Below are positions 1 to 8,000 of a DNA stretch of 64,000 nucleotides, piece by piece. The notes under the pieces were generated by a model. It had not been told where the DNA came from. It searched no databases and saw only the letters and a list, made by a program, of their open reading frames with translations. The stretch is taken from assembly GCF_002362255.1 (NCBI RefSeq), contig NZ_LPVV01000040.1, positions 248,001 to 312,000 on the forward strand, read 5' to 3'. The position numbers and the translations under genes are program-made. Each line of letters starts with the position of its first letter. Position 1 is the stretch's first letter. The stretch comes from Microbacterium sp. SZ1. GTDB lineage: Bacteria; Actinomycetota; Actinomycetes; Actinomycetales; Microbacteriaceae.

Positions 1-452
1 TCGAGGTCCGCCTCGACCAGCGGCGCCAGCGTGCGGATCCACAGCTCGATGTAGGCCCGCTGCAGTCGCCGCACCTCGGCGTGATCGCTTGCAGCGAGCT
101 GCACGACGTCCCGATCGTGCACGCGGATCACGTCGGCGTGACCGAGCGCGAATTCCACATGGAACGCGATCAGCGCCCGCATCCTCTCCGCATCGTCCGC
201 GGCCCGCGCCGCGACGTCCGTGCCGCCGGAGATGAGGTCCTCGCTGACCTGCACCAGCACGGCGCCCAGCAGCGCCTGCTTGCCGGCGAAGTGGCGGTAC
301 ACGGCCGGGCCCGACACACCGACGGCCGCACCGATGTCCTCCAGGCTCACGCCGTTGTAGCCGCGCTCGGCGAAGAGCCGCGCGGCCTCGCGGAGGATGG
401 CGTCGGAGCGCTCGGCCTTGGCGCGGTCGCGGGCCGTCACGGGGGTTGTCAT
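1..452 (-). CDS. TetR-family transcriptional regulator (partial, C-terminus beyond window)
   Basis: The reading frame from the ATG at 450-452 stays open to the window edge (150 codons). It begins MTTPVTARDRAKAERSDAIL, and residues about 33-62 form a classic TetR helix-turn-helix (SLEDIGAAVGVSGPAVYRHF followed by AGKQALL). The C-terminal ligand-binding domain is only partly present. The gene is divergent from the acyl-CoA carboxylase operon, and two GTTA-N8-TAAC operators lie in the 112-bp gap, so it is very likely the local repressor of itself and of the operon. Its ligand is probably an acyl-CoA intermediate; this is inferred from context only. Confidence 0.9.
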   Translation of the reverse strand, partial: MTTPVTARDRAKAERSDAILREAARLFAERGYNGVSLEDIGAAVGVSGPAVYRHFAGKQALLGAVLVQVSEDLISGGTDVAARAADDAERMRALIAFHVEFALGHADVIRVHDRDVVQLAASDHAEVRRLQRAYIELWIRTLAPLVEADL

Positions 453-456
453 CTCA

Positions 457-472
457 GTTAATCCTCGCTAAC
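457..472. promoter_or_regulatory. Second TetR-type operator, GTTA-N8-TAAC
   Basis: GTTAATCCTCGCTAAC starts 4 bp upstream of the tetR start codon. It has the same 16-bp GTTA-N8-TAAC geometry as the perfect site centred 28 bp away, but its inner bases are not symmetric. The position fits autorepression of tetR. Confidence 0.6.
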
Positions 473-482
473 CTGATGCAAT

Positions 483-502
483 CGGTTAGTGAACACTAAC
501 CG
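483..502. promoter_or_regulatory. Perfect 20-bp palindromic operator for the divergent TetR regulator
   Basis: CGGTTAGTG-AA-CACTAACCG is a perfect inverted repeat with 9-bp arms. It sits about 27 bp upstream of the putative -10 box (529-534) of the carboxylase operon, a classical repressor position. The length and symmetry are typical of TetR-family operators. Confidence 0.8.
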
Positions 503-528
503 AAAAGCGCATCGAGCGCGCCGATCGT

Positions 529-534
529 TACAGA
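529..534 (+). promoter_or_regulatory. Putative -10 box of the carboxylase operon
   Basis: TACAGA lies 6 nt before an ATG at 541 and would place the transcript start at about 541. The downstream ATG at 565 would then have a 24-nt leader carrying the AGGAGG at 551-556. The last base differs from the TANNNT consensus, so this is tentative. Confidence 0.4.
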
Positions 535-564
535 GGCGCGATGTGGGTCGAGGAGGACAACACG

Positions 565-2118
565 ATGCCGGTATCCCAGGAGACCCTGGCAGCGGATCTG
601 CGCCAGCGCCTCGCGACCGCCGCACGCGGCGGGCCGGAGGCCTCGCGGCAGAGGCACGTGGCCCGCGGAAAGCTGCTCCCGCGCGACCGGGTGACCCGGT
701 TGCTGGACGAGGGCAGCCCCTTCGTGGAGATCGCACCCCTCGCCGCCGATGGCCTGTACGACGGTGAAGCGCCGGGGGCAGGAGTCATCGCCGGCATCGG
801 CCTCGTGCACGGTCGGCACGTCATGGTCGTGTGCAACGACGCCACGGTCAAAGGAGGGACCTATCTGCCCCTCACCGTGAAGAAGCACCTGCGCGCGCAG
901 GAAATCGCGCTCGAGAACAGGCTGCCGTGCCTCTATCTCGTCGACTCCGGCGGTGCGTTCCTGCCGAAGCAGGACGAAGTGTTCCCCGACCGCGAGCACT
1001 TCGGCCGCATCTTCTACAACCAGGCGCGGATGTCGGCGGAGGGCATCCCGCAGCTGGCCGCCGTGCTCGGATCCTGCACTGCCGGCGGCGCATATGTGCC
1101 GGCGATGAGCGACGAGACGGTGATCGTCCGCAACCAGGGGACGATCTTCCTGGGCGGGCCGCCGCTCGTGAAGGCCGCGATCGGCGAGGTCGTCACAGCC
1201 GAGGAGCTCGGCGGCGGCGAACTGCACGCCCGTCGCAGCGGCGTCGTCGACCACCTCGCCGACGACGACGAGCACGCGCTCGAGATCCTCCGCGACATCG
1301 TCGCCACGCTCCCCGCTCCGGCCCCGCCCGCGTGGGAGGTGCACGAGAACAGACCTCCCGCCGAGCTCGGGTCTCTGTACGACGTCGTGCCGGTCGACGT
1401 CAACGAGGCGTACGACGTGCACGTGGTCATCGACCGTCTCGTCGACGGAGACAGCTTCCGCGAGTTCAAGGCCGAGTACGGCACCACGCTCGTCACCGGA
1501 TTCGCACGGCTGCACGGTCACCCGGTGGGCATCGTCGCCAACAACGGCGTGCTCTTCAGCGAGTCGGCGCTCAAGGGCGCCCACTTCATCGAGCTCTGCG
1601 ACCAGCGCGGCGTCCCCCTGCTGTTCCTGCAGAACATCACGGGCTTCATGGTCGGATCGGATGCCGAGGCCGGCGGGATCGCGAAGGACGGCGCGAAGAT
1701 GGTCACCGCCGTCGCGAGCACGAGGGTGCCGAAGCTCACCGTGATCGTCGGCGGCTCATTCGGCGCCGGCAACTACTCCATGTGCGGACGCGCGTACTCG
1801 CCTCGATTCCTGTGGACCTGGCCGGCCAGTCGGATCTCCGTCATGGGCGGCGCGCAGGCGGCATCCGTCCTCGCCACGGTGAAGGAGGACCAGCTCGCCG
1901 CACGAGGCGAGTCGTGGAGCGCCGATGAGCGTTCCGCATTCCAGCAGCCGATCCGCGAGCAGTACGAGACGCAGGGCGAGCCGTATTACGCGACGGCACG
2001 GCTCTGGGACGACGGGATCATCGATCCGGCGCAGACCCGCGACCTCCTCGGTCTCGCGCTCGACGTCGTCGCGCGCACCCCTCTGCCCGAGCCCCGCTTC
2101 GGCCTCTTCAGGATGTGA
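565..2118 (+). CDS. Acyl-CoA carboxylase carboxyltransferase subunit, probably methylcrotonyl-CoA carboxylase beta
   Basis: This 517-aa biotin-dependent carboxyltransferase moves CO2 from carboxybiotin to an acyl-CoA. The [14 protein letters not shown] stretch, [13 protein letters not shown] and [14 protein letters not shown] are hallmarks of the methylcrotonyl/geranyl-CoA carboxylase branch, and the second CoA-binding half carries [19 protein letters not shown]. The next gene encodes the biotin carboxylase/BCCP subunit and a dehydrogenase follows, as in the mycobacterial accA1-accD1-fadE19 leucine cluster. The ATG at 565 is chosen because AGGAGG lies 8 nt upstream. An in-frame ATG at 541 adds 8 residues and could also be used if the mRNA starts there. 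Substrate identity is inferred. Confidence 0.9.
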   Translation: MPVSQETLAADLRQRLATAARGGPEASRQRHVARGKLLPRDRVTRLLDEGSPFVEIAPLAADGLYDGEAPGAGVIAGIGLVHGRHVMVVCNDATVKGGTYLPLTVKKHLRAQEIALENRLPCLYLVDSGGAFLPKQDEVFPDREHFGRIFYNQARMSAEGIPQLAAVLGSCTAGGAYVPAMSDETVIVRNQGTIFLGGPPLVKAAIGEVVTAEELGGGELHARRSGVVDHLADDDEHALEILRDIVATLPAPAPPAWEVHENRPPAELGSLYDVVPVDVNEAYDVHVVIDRLVDGDSFREFKAEYGTTLVTGFARLHGHPVGIVANNGVLFSESALKGAHFIELCDQRGVPLLFLQNITGFMVGSDAEAGGIAKDGAKMVTAVASTRVPKLTVIVGGSFGAGNYSMCGRAYSPRFLWTWPASRISVMGGAQAASVLATVKEDQLAARGESWSADERSAFQQPIREQYETQGEPYYATARLWDDGIIDPAQTRDLLGLALDVVARTPLPEPRFGLFRM

Positions 2119-2123
2119 CCGCC

Positions 2124-4025
2124 ATGTCGACGACCTCGTACTTCCAGACCGTCCTCGTCGCCAACCGCGGCGAGATCGCCCGACGGGTGATCCGTACGCT
2201 CCGATCTCTCGGCATCCGCAGCGTCGCCGTGTACAGCGATGCCGACGCGGACGCGCCGCATGTGCGCGAAGCGGATAGCGCCGTGCGGATCGGCCCCCCT
2301 CCGGCCGCCGAGTCCTATCTCGACATCGATGCCGTGATCGCCGCCGCACGGAGCACCGGCGCGCAGGCGATCCACCCCGGTTACGGCTTCCTGTCGGAGA
2401 GCGTCGGTCTCGCCGAGGCGTGCGCGGAGAGCGGCATCGTCTTCATCGGCCCCGGCGTCGACGCCCTGCAGATCATGGGCGACAAGGCGCGAGCGCGGGA
2501 CCACGTCATGCGCTCGGGCGTTCCCGTGGTGCCGGGGTTCGACGCGCGCGGCCTGTCGGACCGCGAGATCGCCGACGAAGCGGAGTCCGTGGGCTTTCCG
2601 CTTCTCGTCAAGCCCAGCGCGGGTGGCGGCGGCAAGGGCATGGAGGTCGTCGCGGACGCCGCGGGCCTCGCACCCGCCCTCGCGTCGGCGCGTCGCGTCG
2701 CGAAGGCGGCCTTCGGCGACGACTCGCTCATCCTCGAGCGGTTGATCCGCCGGCCCCGTCACATCGAGGTGCAGGTCTTCGGGGATACGCACGGCACGGT
2801 GATCGCCCTCGGCGAGCGCGAGTGCACGCTTCAGCGCCGACACCAGAAGGTCATCGAGGAGGCGCCGTCCGCGGGCATCCCGGAGACCACGAGGCGGACT
2901 CTTCTCGCTGCCGCCGTGCAGGCGGGGGAGAGCGTCTCGTACGTGGGAGCGGGAACGGTGGAGTTCCTCGTCGACGCGGACGCGCCGGAGGACGTGTTCT
3001 TCATCGAGATGAACACGCGCCTGCAGGTGGAGCATCCCGTCACAGAGGAGGTCACCGGCCTCGACCTCGTGGAGCTGCAGCTGCGCGTGGCCGCGGGCGG
3101 CACGCTGGACCCGGCTGCCGAGCTCAACGGCCACGCGGTCGAGGCGCGGATCTACGCCGAATCACCGCACCGCGGATTCCTCCCCTCGACGGGACAGGTG
3201 CTCCTGTTCGAGCCGCCCACAGGTGTGCGGGTCGATGCCGCGGTGGAGTCAGGCTCCGAGGTGTCGGGCTTCTACGACCCAATGATCGCGAAGGTCATCG
3301 CCGTGGCCGCCGACCGGGAGGCCGCACTGCGCCGGCTCGACGAGGCGCTGGCCTCGACCGTCGTGCTCGGCGTGGAGACGAACATCGAGTTCCTCCGACA
3401 GCTCTGCCGTGATCCTCGGGTGGTCGAAGGAGACCTCGACACCGGCATCATCGACACGCTTCTGCCCGTCGTGGCGGAGCCGCCCTCACCGGCCATGCTC
3501 GGCGCGGCGCGTGAGCGCGTCCTGAGTGCGCAGGAAGCGAAGGCCGATCGTGCGGCCCGCGCCGGCAGTGTGTGGGCGGCCCTCTCCGATCCGCGACAGC
3601 GCGCTCTCGCCTTCCTCACGGACGACGGTCAGGTGATCGACGGCGTCGAGGGAACGAGCGGTTCCGGGATCTCGACCGCACTCGATGCCGACGGCGCGGT
3701 GTGGGTGAGCGAGGCCGGGCGATCCGCCCGTCTCGCGCCGCTCGACCGACGGGCCACGACCATGAGGCGCCTGCGGACACGCGACGAGGGAGCGGGCGGA
3801 GCAGGTCCGGAGGGCCGTGCGCCCATGCCGGGCAGCGTCGTCGCCGTGCACGTCGTCGACGGCGCCACCGTGAAGGCGGGCGATCCGCTCGTCTCGATCG
3901 AGGCGATGAAGATGGAGCACCCTGTGCTCGCCCCGCAGGACGGCACCGTGCAGGTGCTCGTCGCTGTGGGGGACCAGGTTCGACGCGACCAGCCGGTGGC
4001 GCGAGTGACGGAGGAGAACGAATGA
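2124..4025 (+). CDS. Acyl-CoA carboxylase biotin carboxylase/BCCP alpha subunit, probably methylcrotonyl-CoA carboxylase alpha
   Basis: This 633-aa subunit carboxylates its own biotin. An N-terminal biotin carboxylase fold opens with VLVANRGEIARRVIRTL, followed by the ATP-grasp glycine loop KPSAGGGGKGM and EMNTRLQVEHPVTEE. A C-terminal biotinyl domain carries the biotinylation motif EAMKMEHPV about 35 residues from the end. The ATG at 2124 has AGGA 10 nt upstream. A GTG at 2115 overlaps the previous stop as GTGA and would add three residues; either start gives translational coupling to the beta subunit. The fused BC-BCCP layout is typical of MCC-type enzymes. Confidence 0.9.
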   Translation: MSTTSYFQTVLVANRGEIARRVIRTLRSLGIRSVAVYSDADADAPHVREADSAVRIGPPPAAESYLDIDAVIAAARSTGAQAIHPGYGFLSESVGLAEACAESGIVFIGPGVDALQIMGDKARARDHVMRSGVPVVPGFDARGLSDREIADEAESVGFPLLVKPSAGGGGKGMEVVADAAGLAPALASARRVAKAAFGDDSLILERLIRRPRHIEVQVFGDTHGTVIALGERECTLQRRHQKVIEEAPSAGIPETTRRTLLAAAVQAGESVSYVGAGTVEFLVDADAPEDVFFIEMNTRLQVEHPVTEEVTGLDLVELQLRVAAGGTLDPAAELNGHAVEARIYAESPHRGFLPSTGQVLLFEPPTGVRVDAAVESGSEVSGFYDPMIAKVIAVAADREAALRRLDEALASTVVLGVETNIEFLRQLCRDPRVVEGDLDTGIIDTLLPVVAEPPSPAMLGAARERVLSAQEAKADRAARAGSVWAALSDPRQRALAFLTDDGQVIDGVEGTSGSGISTALDADGAVWVSEAGRSARLAPLDRRATTMRRLRTRDEGAGGAGPEGRAPMPGSVVAVHVVDGATVKAGDPLVSIEAMKMEHPVLAPQDGTVQVLVAVGDQVRRDQPVARVTEENE

Positions 4026-5173
4026 TGGATCAGCTGACCGAGGAGGAGCGCGAGCTCTCCGCGATGGTGCGCGAGTTCGCCGACACCGTGGTGGCGCCCC
4101 AGTCGTACGAGGCGGACCGCACGCACACCCTGTCGATGGACGTCGTGGCGGCGATGGGCGACCTGGGCCTGTTCGGCCTCCCGTTCCCCGAGGAGTACGG
4201 CGGCCAGGGTGGCGACTACATGGCGCTCGGCATCGCCATCGAGGCGCTCGGACGCGTCGACCAGTCGATCGCGATAACCCTGGAGGCGGGGGTCAGCCTC
4301 GGCGCGATGCCGATCTTCCGCTTCGGCACGGAGGAGCAGAAGCAGGAGCTCCTTCCCGACCTCCTCGCCGGACGCGCTCTCGCCGGCTTCGGCCTCACCG
4401 AACCCGAGGCAGGCAGCGATGCGGGCGCCACGCGCACCACGGCGCGTCTCGACGGCGACGAGTGGGTGATCACCGGCTCGAAGCAGTTCATCACGAACTC
4501 CGGCACACCGATCACACGGTTCGTCACCGTGACGGCGGTGACCGGCGAGGTCGACGGACGCAAGGAGATCTCGACGATCATCGTGCCGAACGGCACCCCC
4601 GGGTTCACCGTCGAGGCCCCCTATGACAAGGTCGGCTGGAACGCATCCGACACGCACCCGCTGACCTTCGACGACGCTCGGGTCCCCGCCGTCAATCTGC
4701 TCGGACAGCGGGGGAGCGGCTTCCGCAACTTCCTCAGCATCCTCGACGAGGGGCGGATCGCGATCGCCGCCCTGTCCACGGGAGCCGCGGAGGGATGCCT
4801 CGAAGCCGCCGTCGACTACGCGAAGAGCCGCACGATCTTCGGCAGCGCGCTCAGCACGCGGCAGAACGCGCAGTTCACGCTCGCGCGGATGCGGGCCCGC
4901 GTGCACACCGCTCGCCTTGCCTGGCACCACGCTGCCCGTCTGCGTGACGCCGGGCGACCGTTCGCCGAGCAGGCAGCGATCGCGAAGCTCGTCGCGGGCG
5001 AGGCCGCGATGGACAACGCGCGCGACGCCACGCAGATCTTCGGCGGGAACGGCTTCATGAACGAGTTCCCCGTCGCCAGGCACTACCGGGATTCGAAGAT
5101 CCTCGAGATCGGGGAGGGGACGACCGAGGTCCAGCTGCTCGTGATCGCACGGGCCCTCGGGCTCGCCGGGTAG
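4022..5173 (+). CDS. Acyl-CoA dehydrogenase, probably acting on isovaleryl-CoA or a related branched acyl-CoA
   Basis: This 383-aa FAD-dependent acyl-CoA dehydrogenase carries the family signatures GFGLTEPEAGSDAGATRTTA and QIFGGNGFMNEFPVARHYRD. The start ATG at 4022 overlaps the previous stop (ATGATG) and has GGAGG 7 nt upstream; the ATG at 4025 is an alternative. Cluster order (carboxylase, dehydrogenase, MaoC, CitE) points to the isovaleryl-CoA step of leucine degradation. One caution: the C-terminal motif reads IGEGTTEVQ, with Glu at the catalytic position used by short- and medium-chain enzymes, whereas classical isovaleryl-CoA dehydrogenases use a Glu elsewhere and have AGT here. Substrate is therefore uncertain. 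Confidence 0.88.
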   Translation: MMDQLTEEERELSAMVREFADTVVAPQSYEADRTHTLSMDVVAAMGDLGLFGLPFPEEYGGQGGDYMALGIAIEALGRVDQSIAITLEAGVSLGAMPIFRFGTEEQKQELLPDLLAGRALAGFGLTEPEAGSDAGATRTTARLDGDEWVITGSKQFITNSGTPITRFVTVTAVTGEVDGRKEISTIIVPNGTPGFTVEAPYDKVGWNASDTHPLTFDDARVPAVNLLGQRGSGFRNFLSILDEGRIAIAALSTGAAEGCLEAAVDYAKSRTIFGSALSTRQNAQFTLARMRARVHTARLAWHHAARLRDAGRPFAEQAAIAKLVAGEAAMDNARDATQIFGGNGFMNEFPVARHYRDSKILEIGEGTTEVQLLVIARALGLAG

Positions 5174-5176
5174 CGT
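5171..5176 (+). promoter_or_regulatory. -10 box TAGCGT of the maoC-type gene, overlapping the upstream stop codon
   Basis: TAGCGT ends 6 nt before the ATG at 5183, the geometry of a leaderless mRNA. Its first three bases are the TAG stop of the dehydrogenase gene. It would allow MaoC and CitE expression separately from the operon promoter. Confidence 0.55.
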
Positions 5177-5182
5177 GGCGGC

Positions 5183-5671
5183 ATGACCACGCACGACATC
5201 GTCCAGCGCGGGCTGTACTTCGAGGAGTTCGAGGTCGACGCCCGGTACCTGCACCGTCCGGGGCGCACCGCGACCGAGGCCGACAACGTGCTGTTCACCA
5301 CGCTCACGATGAACACGCAGGCGCTCCACCTCGACGCGGCGTTCGCCGACGCCCGGGAGCCTTTCCACGCGCGCCTCATGAACTCGATGTGGACGCTGTC
5401 GACCATGGTCGGGTCGTCCGTCGCTCAGCTCACGCAGGGAACCCTCGTGGCGCAGCTCGGGTTCGGTGAGATCGCGTTCCCGCATCCGCTCTTCGCCGGC
5501 GACACCCTCTACACCGAGAGCGTCATCTCCGAGAAGCGACTGTCGGGGTCCCGCCCCGGTCAGGGCATCGTGTCGATCGCCCACACGGGTCGCAATCAGA
5601 ACGGCGTCGTCGTCGCGACGGCCACCCGATCAGTGCTCGTCCGCTGCAGCCCGGAGGAGGAGACCCGATGA
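5183..5671 (+). CDS. MaoC-family hot-dog dehydratase/hydratase
   Basis: This 162-aa protein has a single hot-dog domain with the MaoC-like stretch FGEIAFPHPLFAGDTLYTES. MaoC proteins hydrate enoyl-CoAs to (R)-3-hydroxyacyl-CoAs. Between an acyl-CoA dehydrogenase/MCC-like carboxylase and a CitE-like lyase, the expected substrate is 3-methylglutaconyl-CoA, hydrated to HMG-CoA; this is inferred from the equivalent mycobacterial gene order. No Shine-Dalgarno is seen, but a -10 box at 5171 is positioned for a leaderless start at 5183. The stop overlaps the next start as ATGA. Confidence 0.85.
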   Translation: MTTHDIVQRGLYFEEFEVDARYLHRPGRTATEADNVLFTTLTMNTQALHLDAAFADAREPFHARLMNSMWTLSTMVGSSVAQLTQGTLVAQLGFGEIAFPHPLFAGDTLYTESVISEKRLSGSRPGQGIVSIAHTGRNQNGVVVATATRSVLVRCSPEEETR

Positions 5672-6474
5672 CGTTCGAGCTCGGACCGGCCCTGCTGTTC
5701 TGCCCCGCCGATCGTCCGGAGCGCTTCGAGGGCGCGCTCCGCAAGGCGGACGCCGTGATCCTCGACCTCGAGGACGCCGTCCTCCCGGATGCGAAGGTCG
5801 CGGCTCGGGGGAACCTCGTCGACGCGCACCTCGATCCCGACCGAGTGATCGTGCGGGTGAACTCTCCCGGGTCGGCGGAGTTCGTGTCGGATCTCGCGAC
5901 GTTGAACCAGACGGACTTCCGCCGCGTGATGGTGGCGAAGACCGAGGACCCCGAGGCGCTGTCTGCCTTCGACGAGCGCTTCGAGCTGATCGCGCTGTGC
6001 GAGACGGCACGCGGCGTGCAGGCCGCGGATCGCATCGCCGCCCATCCCCGTGTCGTGGCGATGATGTGGGGCGCGGAGGATCTCGTCGCCTCGCTGGGCG
6101 GAACCTCGAGTCGGACGGATGCCGGGGGCTACCGCGACATCGCCCGCTACGCGCGATCTCGCGTTCTCCTCGAGGCCGGCGCGCAGGGCAAGGCGGCGAT
6201 CGACGCCGTCCACATCGACATCGACGACATCGCGGGGCTCGAGTCCGAGGCGCGCGATGCCGTGGCGTCGGGCTTCGCCGCGACCGCGTGCATCCACCCG
6301 AGTCAGGTCGCGGTCATCCGCGCCGCGTATGCGCCCGACGCCGAGACGGTGGAATGGGCCGATGCCGTGATGAGCGCGGCGGAGTCGGAGCGGGGCGTGT
6401 TCCGGTTCCGCGGGCGGATGATCGACGAGCCCGTGCTGCGGCACGCCCGATCGATCCTCGCTCGCGCGCGCTGA
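5668..6474 (+). CDS. HpcH/HpaI (CitE-like) beta-hydroxyacyl-CoA lyase
   Basis: This 268-aa TIM-barrel lyase has the CitE signatures ALLFCPADRPERFEGAL and VILDLEDAVLPDAK. Acidic metal ligands are visible in LCETARGV and WGAEDLVASLGG, and a C-terminal CIHPSQVAVI motif is present. It is translationally coupled to the MaoC gene (ATGA at 5668). The homologous mycobacterial gene in the same cluster (Rv2498c) has been described as a CitE-like lyase acting on (R)-HMG-CoA and (S)-citramalyl-CoA, linking leucine and itaconate breakdown. Transfer of that role here is inference. It closes the operon, and the next gene is convergent. Confidence 0.87.
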   Translation: MTFELGPALLFCPADRPERFEGALRKADAVILDLEDAVLPDAKVAARGNLVDAHLDPDRVIVRVNSPGSAEFVSDLATLNQTDFRRVMVAKTEDPEALSAFDERFELIALCETARGVQAADRIAAHPRVVAMMWGAEDLVASLGGTSSRTDAGGYRDIARYARSRVLLEAGAQGKAAIDAVHIDIDDIAGLESEARDAVASGFAATACIHPSQVAVIRAAYAPDAETVEWADAVMSAAESERGVFRFRGRMIDEPVLRHARSILARAR

Positions 6475-6511
6475 GCGGAGCGTCGCCCGGCGCCGAGAAG
6501 CGGACGGTCGA

Positions 6512-7099
6512 TCAGAGCAGGATCGCCGGCTCGAGCAGTCGCAGGGACCCGGGCGACGCCTCGAAGCGGTGCACCGAGCCGTTGGCGAGCACCTCGCCCA
6601 CCCGGGGGAGCGTGCCACCGGACACGTGGTCGATCAGCGACCGGATCACTCCTCCGTGTGTCACGACGATCACGGATTCGGCCACGGGGGATGAGCGTCG
6701 CCGCGAGTCGCGGGCTATCCCGTCGAGAGCACGCAGCGCGCGGTCGGCGACACCCTCGAGGGTCTCCGCGCCCGGCACCGGGGCGAGCCAGTCGCCGTAC
6801 AGCTCGAGATACTCGGCGACGAGCTTGCCCTCGCCCTCGCCGAACTCGCGCTCGCGCATGTCCGGCACCAGGGTGGGGGAGCCCAGCCCGAGCTCCGCCG
6901 CGATGATCTCCGCGGTCTCGCGAGCGCGCACGAGCGGGCTGGCGTAGATCGCGTGGTGGGTCGTATCGGTGAGCAGTCCGGCGGCCGTGCGAGCGTCGGC
7001 GCGCCCCGTCTCGTTCAGCGGGATGTCGGTCGACCCCTGGATGCGACGGGCGAGGTTCCAGTCGGTCTGACCGTGGCGGACGAGGGTGATGAGGGTCAT
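6512..7099 (-). CDS. Histidine phosphatase family protein (phosphoglycerate mutase-like)
   Basis: This 195-aa protein has the phosphohistidine motif LVRHGQTDWNL (His9) and the second catalytic His in VVTHGGVIRSLIDH. REREFGEGEGK resembles the acid-loop region of cofactor-dependent mutase-like phosphatases. The start ATG overlaps the stop of the upstream sirtuin gene (TCAT at 7096-7099 on the plus strand), so the two are co-translated. The substrate cannot be read from sequence; candidates include alpha-ribazole phosphate, phosphosugars or phosphoglycerate. Confidence 0.88.
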   Translation of the reverse strand: MTLITLVRHGQTDWNLARRIQGSTDIPLNETGRADARTAAGLLTDTTHHAIYASPLVRARETAEIIAAELGLGSPTLVPDMREREFGEGEGKLVAEYLELYGDWLAPVPGAETLEGVADRALRALDGIARDSRRRSSPVAESVIVVTHGGVIRSLIDHVSGGTLPRVGEVLANGSVHRFEASPGSLRLLEPAILL

Positions 7100-7935
7100 G
7101 CGAGAAGCTCCTGAAGGGCGGGCAGGACGTCGCTCGTGCCTGCGGCGATGGTGACATCGGCCCAGGCGTCGGCGCGCGTCGGTTCGCGGTTGATGATGAC
7201 GAGCGGGATGCTTCGACGTCGCGCCCGCTCGACGAGGCGCACGCCGGAGTTCACGACGAGCGACGACCCGGCGACGATCATCGCGTCACTCGATCGCAGC
7301 AGCGACTCGGCGGCCTTGAAGCGGTCGAGCGGGACGTACTCGCCGAAGAACACGACGTCCGGCTTCAGCATCCCGTCGCAGACCGTGCACGACGGCACGA
7401 CGAATCCCTCGGTGCTCTCCGGCAGCACGTCGCCGTCGGGAGCGAGCTTCACGTTCTCGGGCACCGTGATCCAGGGGTTGCGTTCCTCGATCTGCGTGGC
7501 GATGTCGCGACGGTCGAACACCTGCCCGCAGTGCAGGCATACCACGCGGCGCATTGTGCCGTGGACCTCGATCACGTGCGAGCTTCCGGCGCGCAGATGC
7601 AGACCGTCGACGTTCTGGGTGATGACACCGCTCACGCGACCTGCGCTCTCCATCTCCGCGAGTGCGACGTGTCCGGGATTGGGCTCCGCGCGGGCGAAGG
7701 CCCGCCAGCCCAGATGGCCGCCGACCCAGTAGCGACGACGCGCCGCCTCGTCGCCGAGGTAGCGCTGAATGGTCATGGGGTCGGAGCGGGTGCGCGCGCC
7801 CTCGCCGCGGTAGGCCGGGATGCCGGAGTCGGTCGAGATCCCGGCTCCCGTGAGAAGGGCGATGCGGCGGCCGGCCAGGAGTTCGGCGGTGCGAGCGACG
7901 ACGGCCGACAGCGCGGCCGGACTCGAATCACTCAC
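7096..7935 (-). CDS. NAD-dependent protein deacylase of the Sir2 (sirtuin) family
   Basis: This 279-aa class III deacylase has the NAD-binding GAGISTDSGIPAYRG (residues 30-44), TQNVDGLHLRAG and catalytic His125 in EVHG. The zinc tetrad is Cys133/Cys136 and Cys183/Cys186, and GSSLVVNSG lies near the C-terminus. It removes acyl groups from lysines using NAD, for example on acyl-CoA synthetases. The GTG start at 7935 has GGAGG 4 nt upstream and a TAGACT -10 box at 7952-7957. It overlaps the phosphatase gene downstream. Confidence 0.92.
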   Translation of the reverse strand: MSDSSPAALSAVVARTAELLAGRRIALLTGAGISTDSGIPAYRGEGARTRSDPMTIQRYLGDEAARRRYWVGGHLGWRAFARAEPNPGHVALAEMESAGRVSGVITQNVDGLHLRAGSSHVIEVHGTMRRVVCLHCGQVFDRRDIATQIEERNPWITVPENVKLAPDGDVLPESTEGFVVPSCTVCDGMLKPDVVFFGEYVPLDRFKAAESLLRSSDAMIVAGSSLVVNSGVRLVERARRRSIPLVIINREPTRADAWADVTIAAGTSDVLPALQELLA

Positions 7936-7951
7936 GGGACCTCCTGCAGCG

Positions 7952-7957
7952 AGTCTA
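7952..7957 (-). promoter_or_regulatory. -10 box TAGACT of the sirtuin-phosphatase operon
   Basis: TAGACT on the minus strand would start transcription near 7945, leaving about a 10-nt leader with GGAGG before the GTG at 7935. A perfect 13-bp palindrome, CGGCGT-G-ACGCCG (7958-7970), abuts it and could be an operator. Confidence 0.5.
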
Positions 7958-8000
7958 CGGCGTGACGCCGACAGCGGGTCGCAGATGGGAGAGTGGAGGC

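Noticed and set aside
3629..5584. 651-codon open frame on the minus strand opposite the carboxylase/ACAD genes
   Set aside because: It is antisense to three clearly recognisable enzymes; long antisense frames are expected at this GC level, and the translation has low-complexity Arg/Glu/Leu content without motifs.
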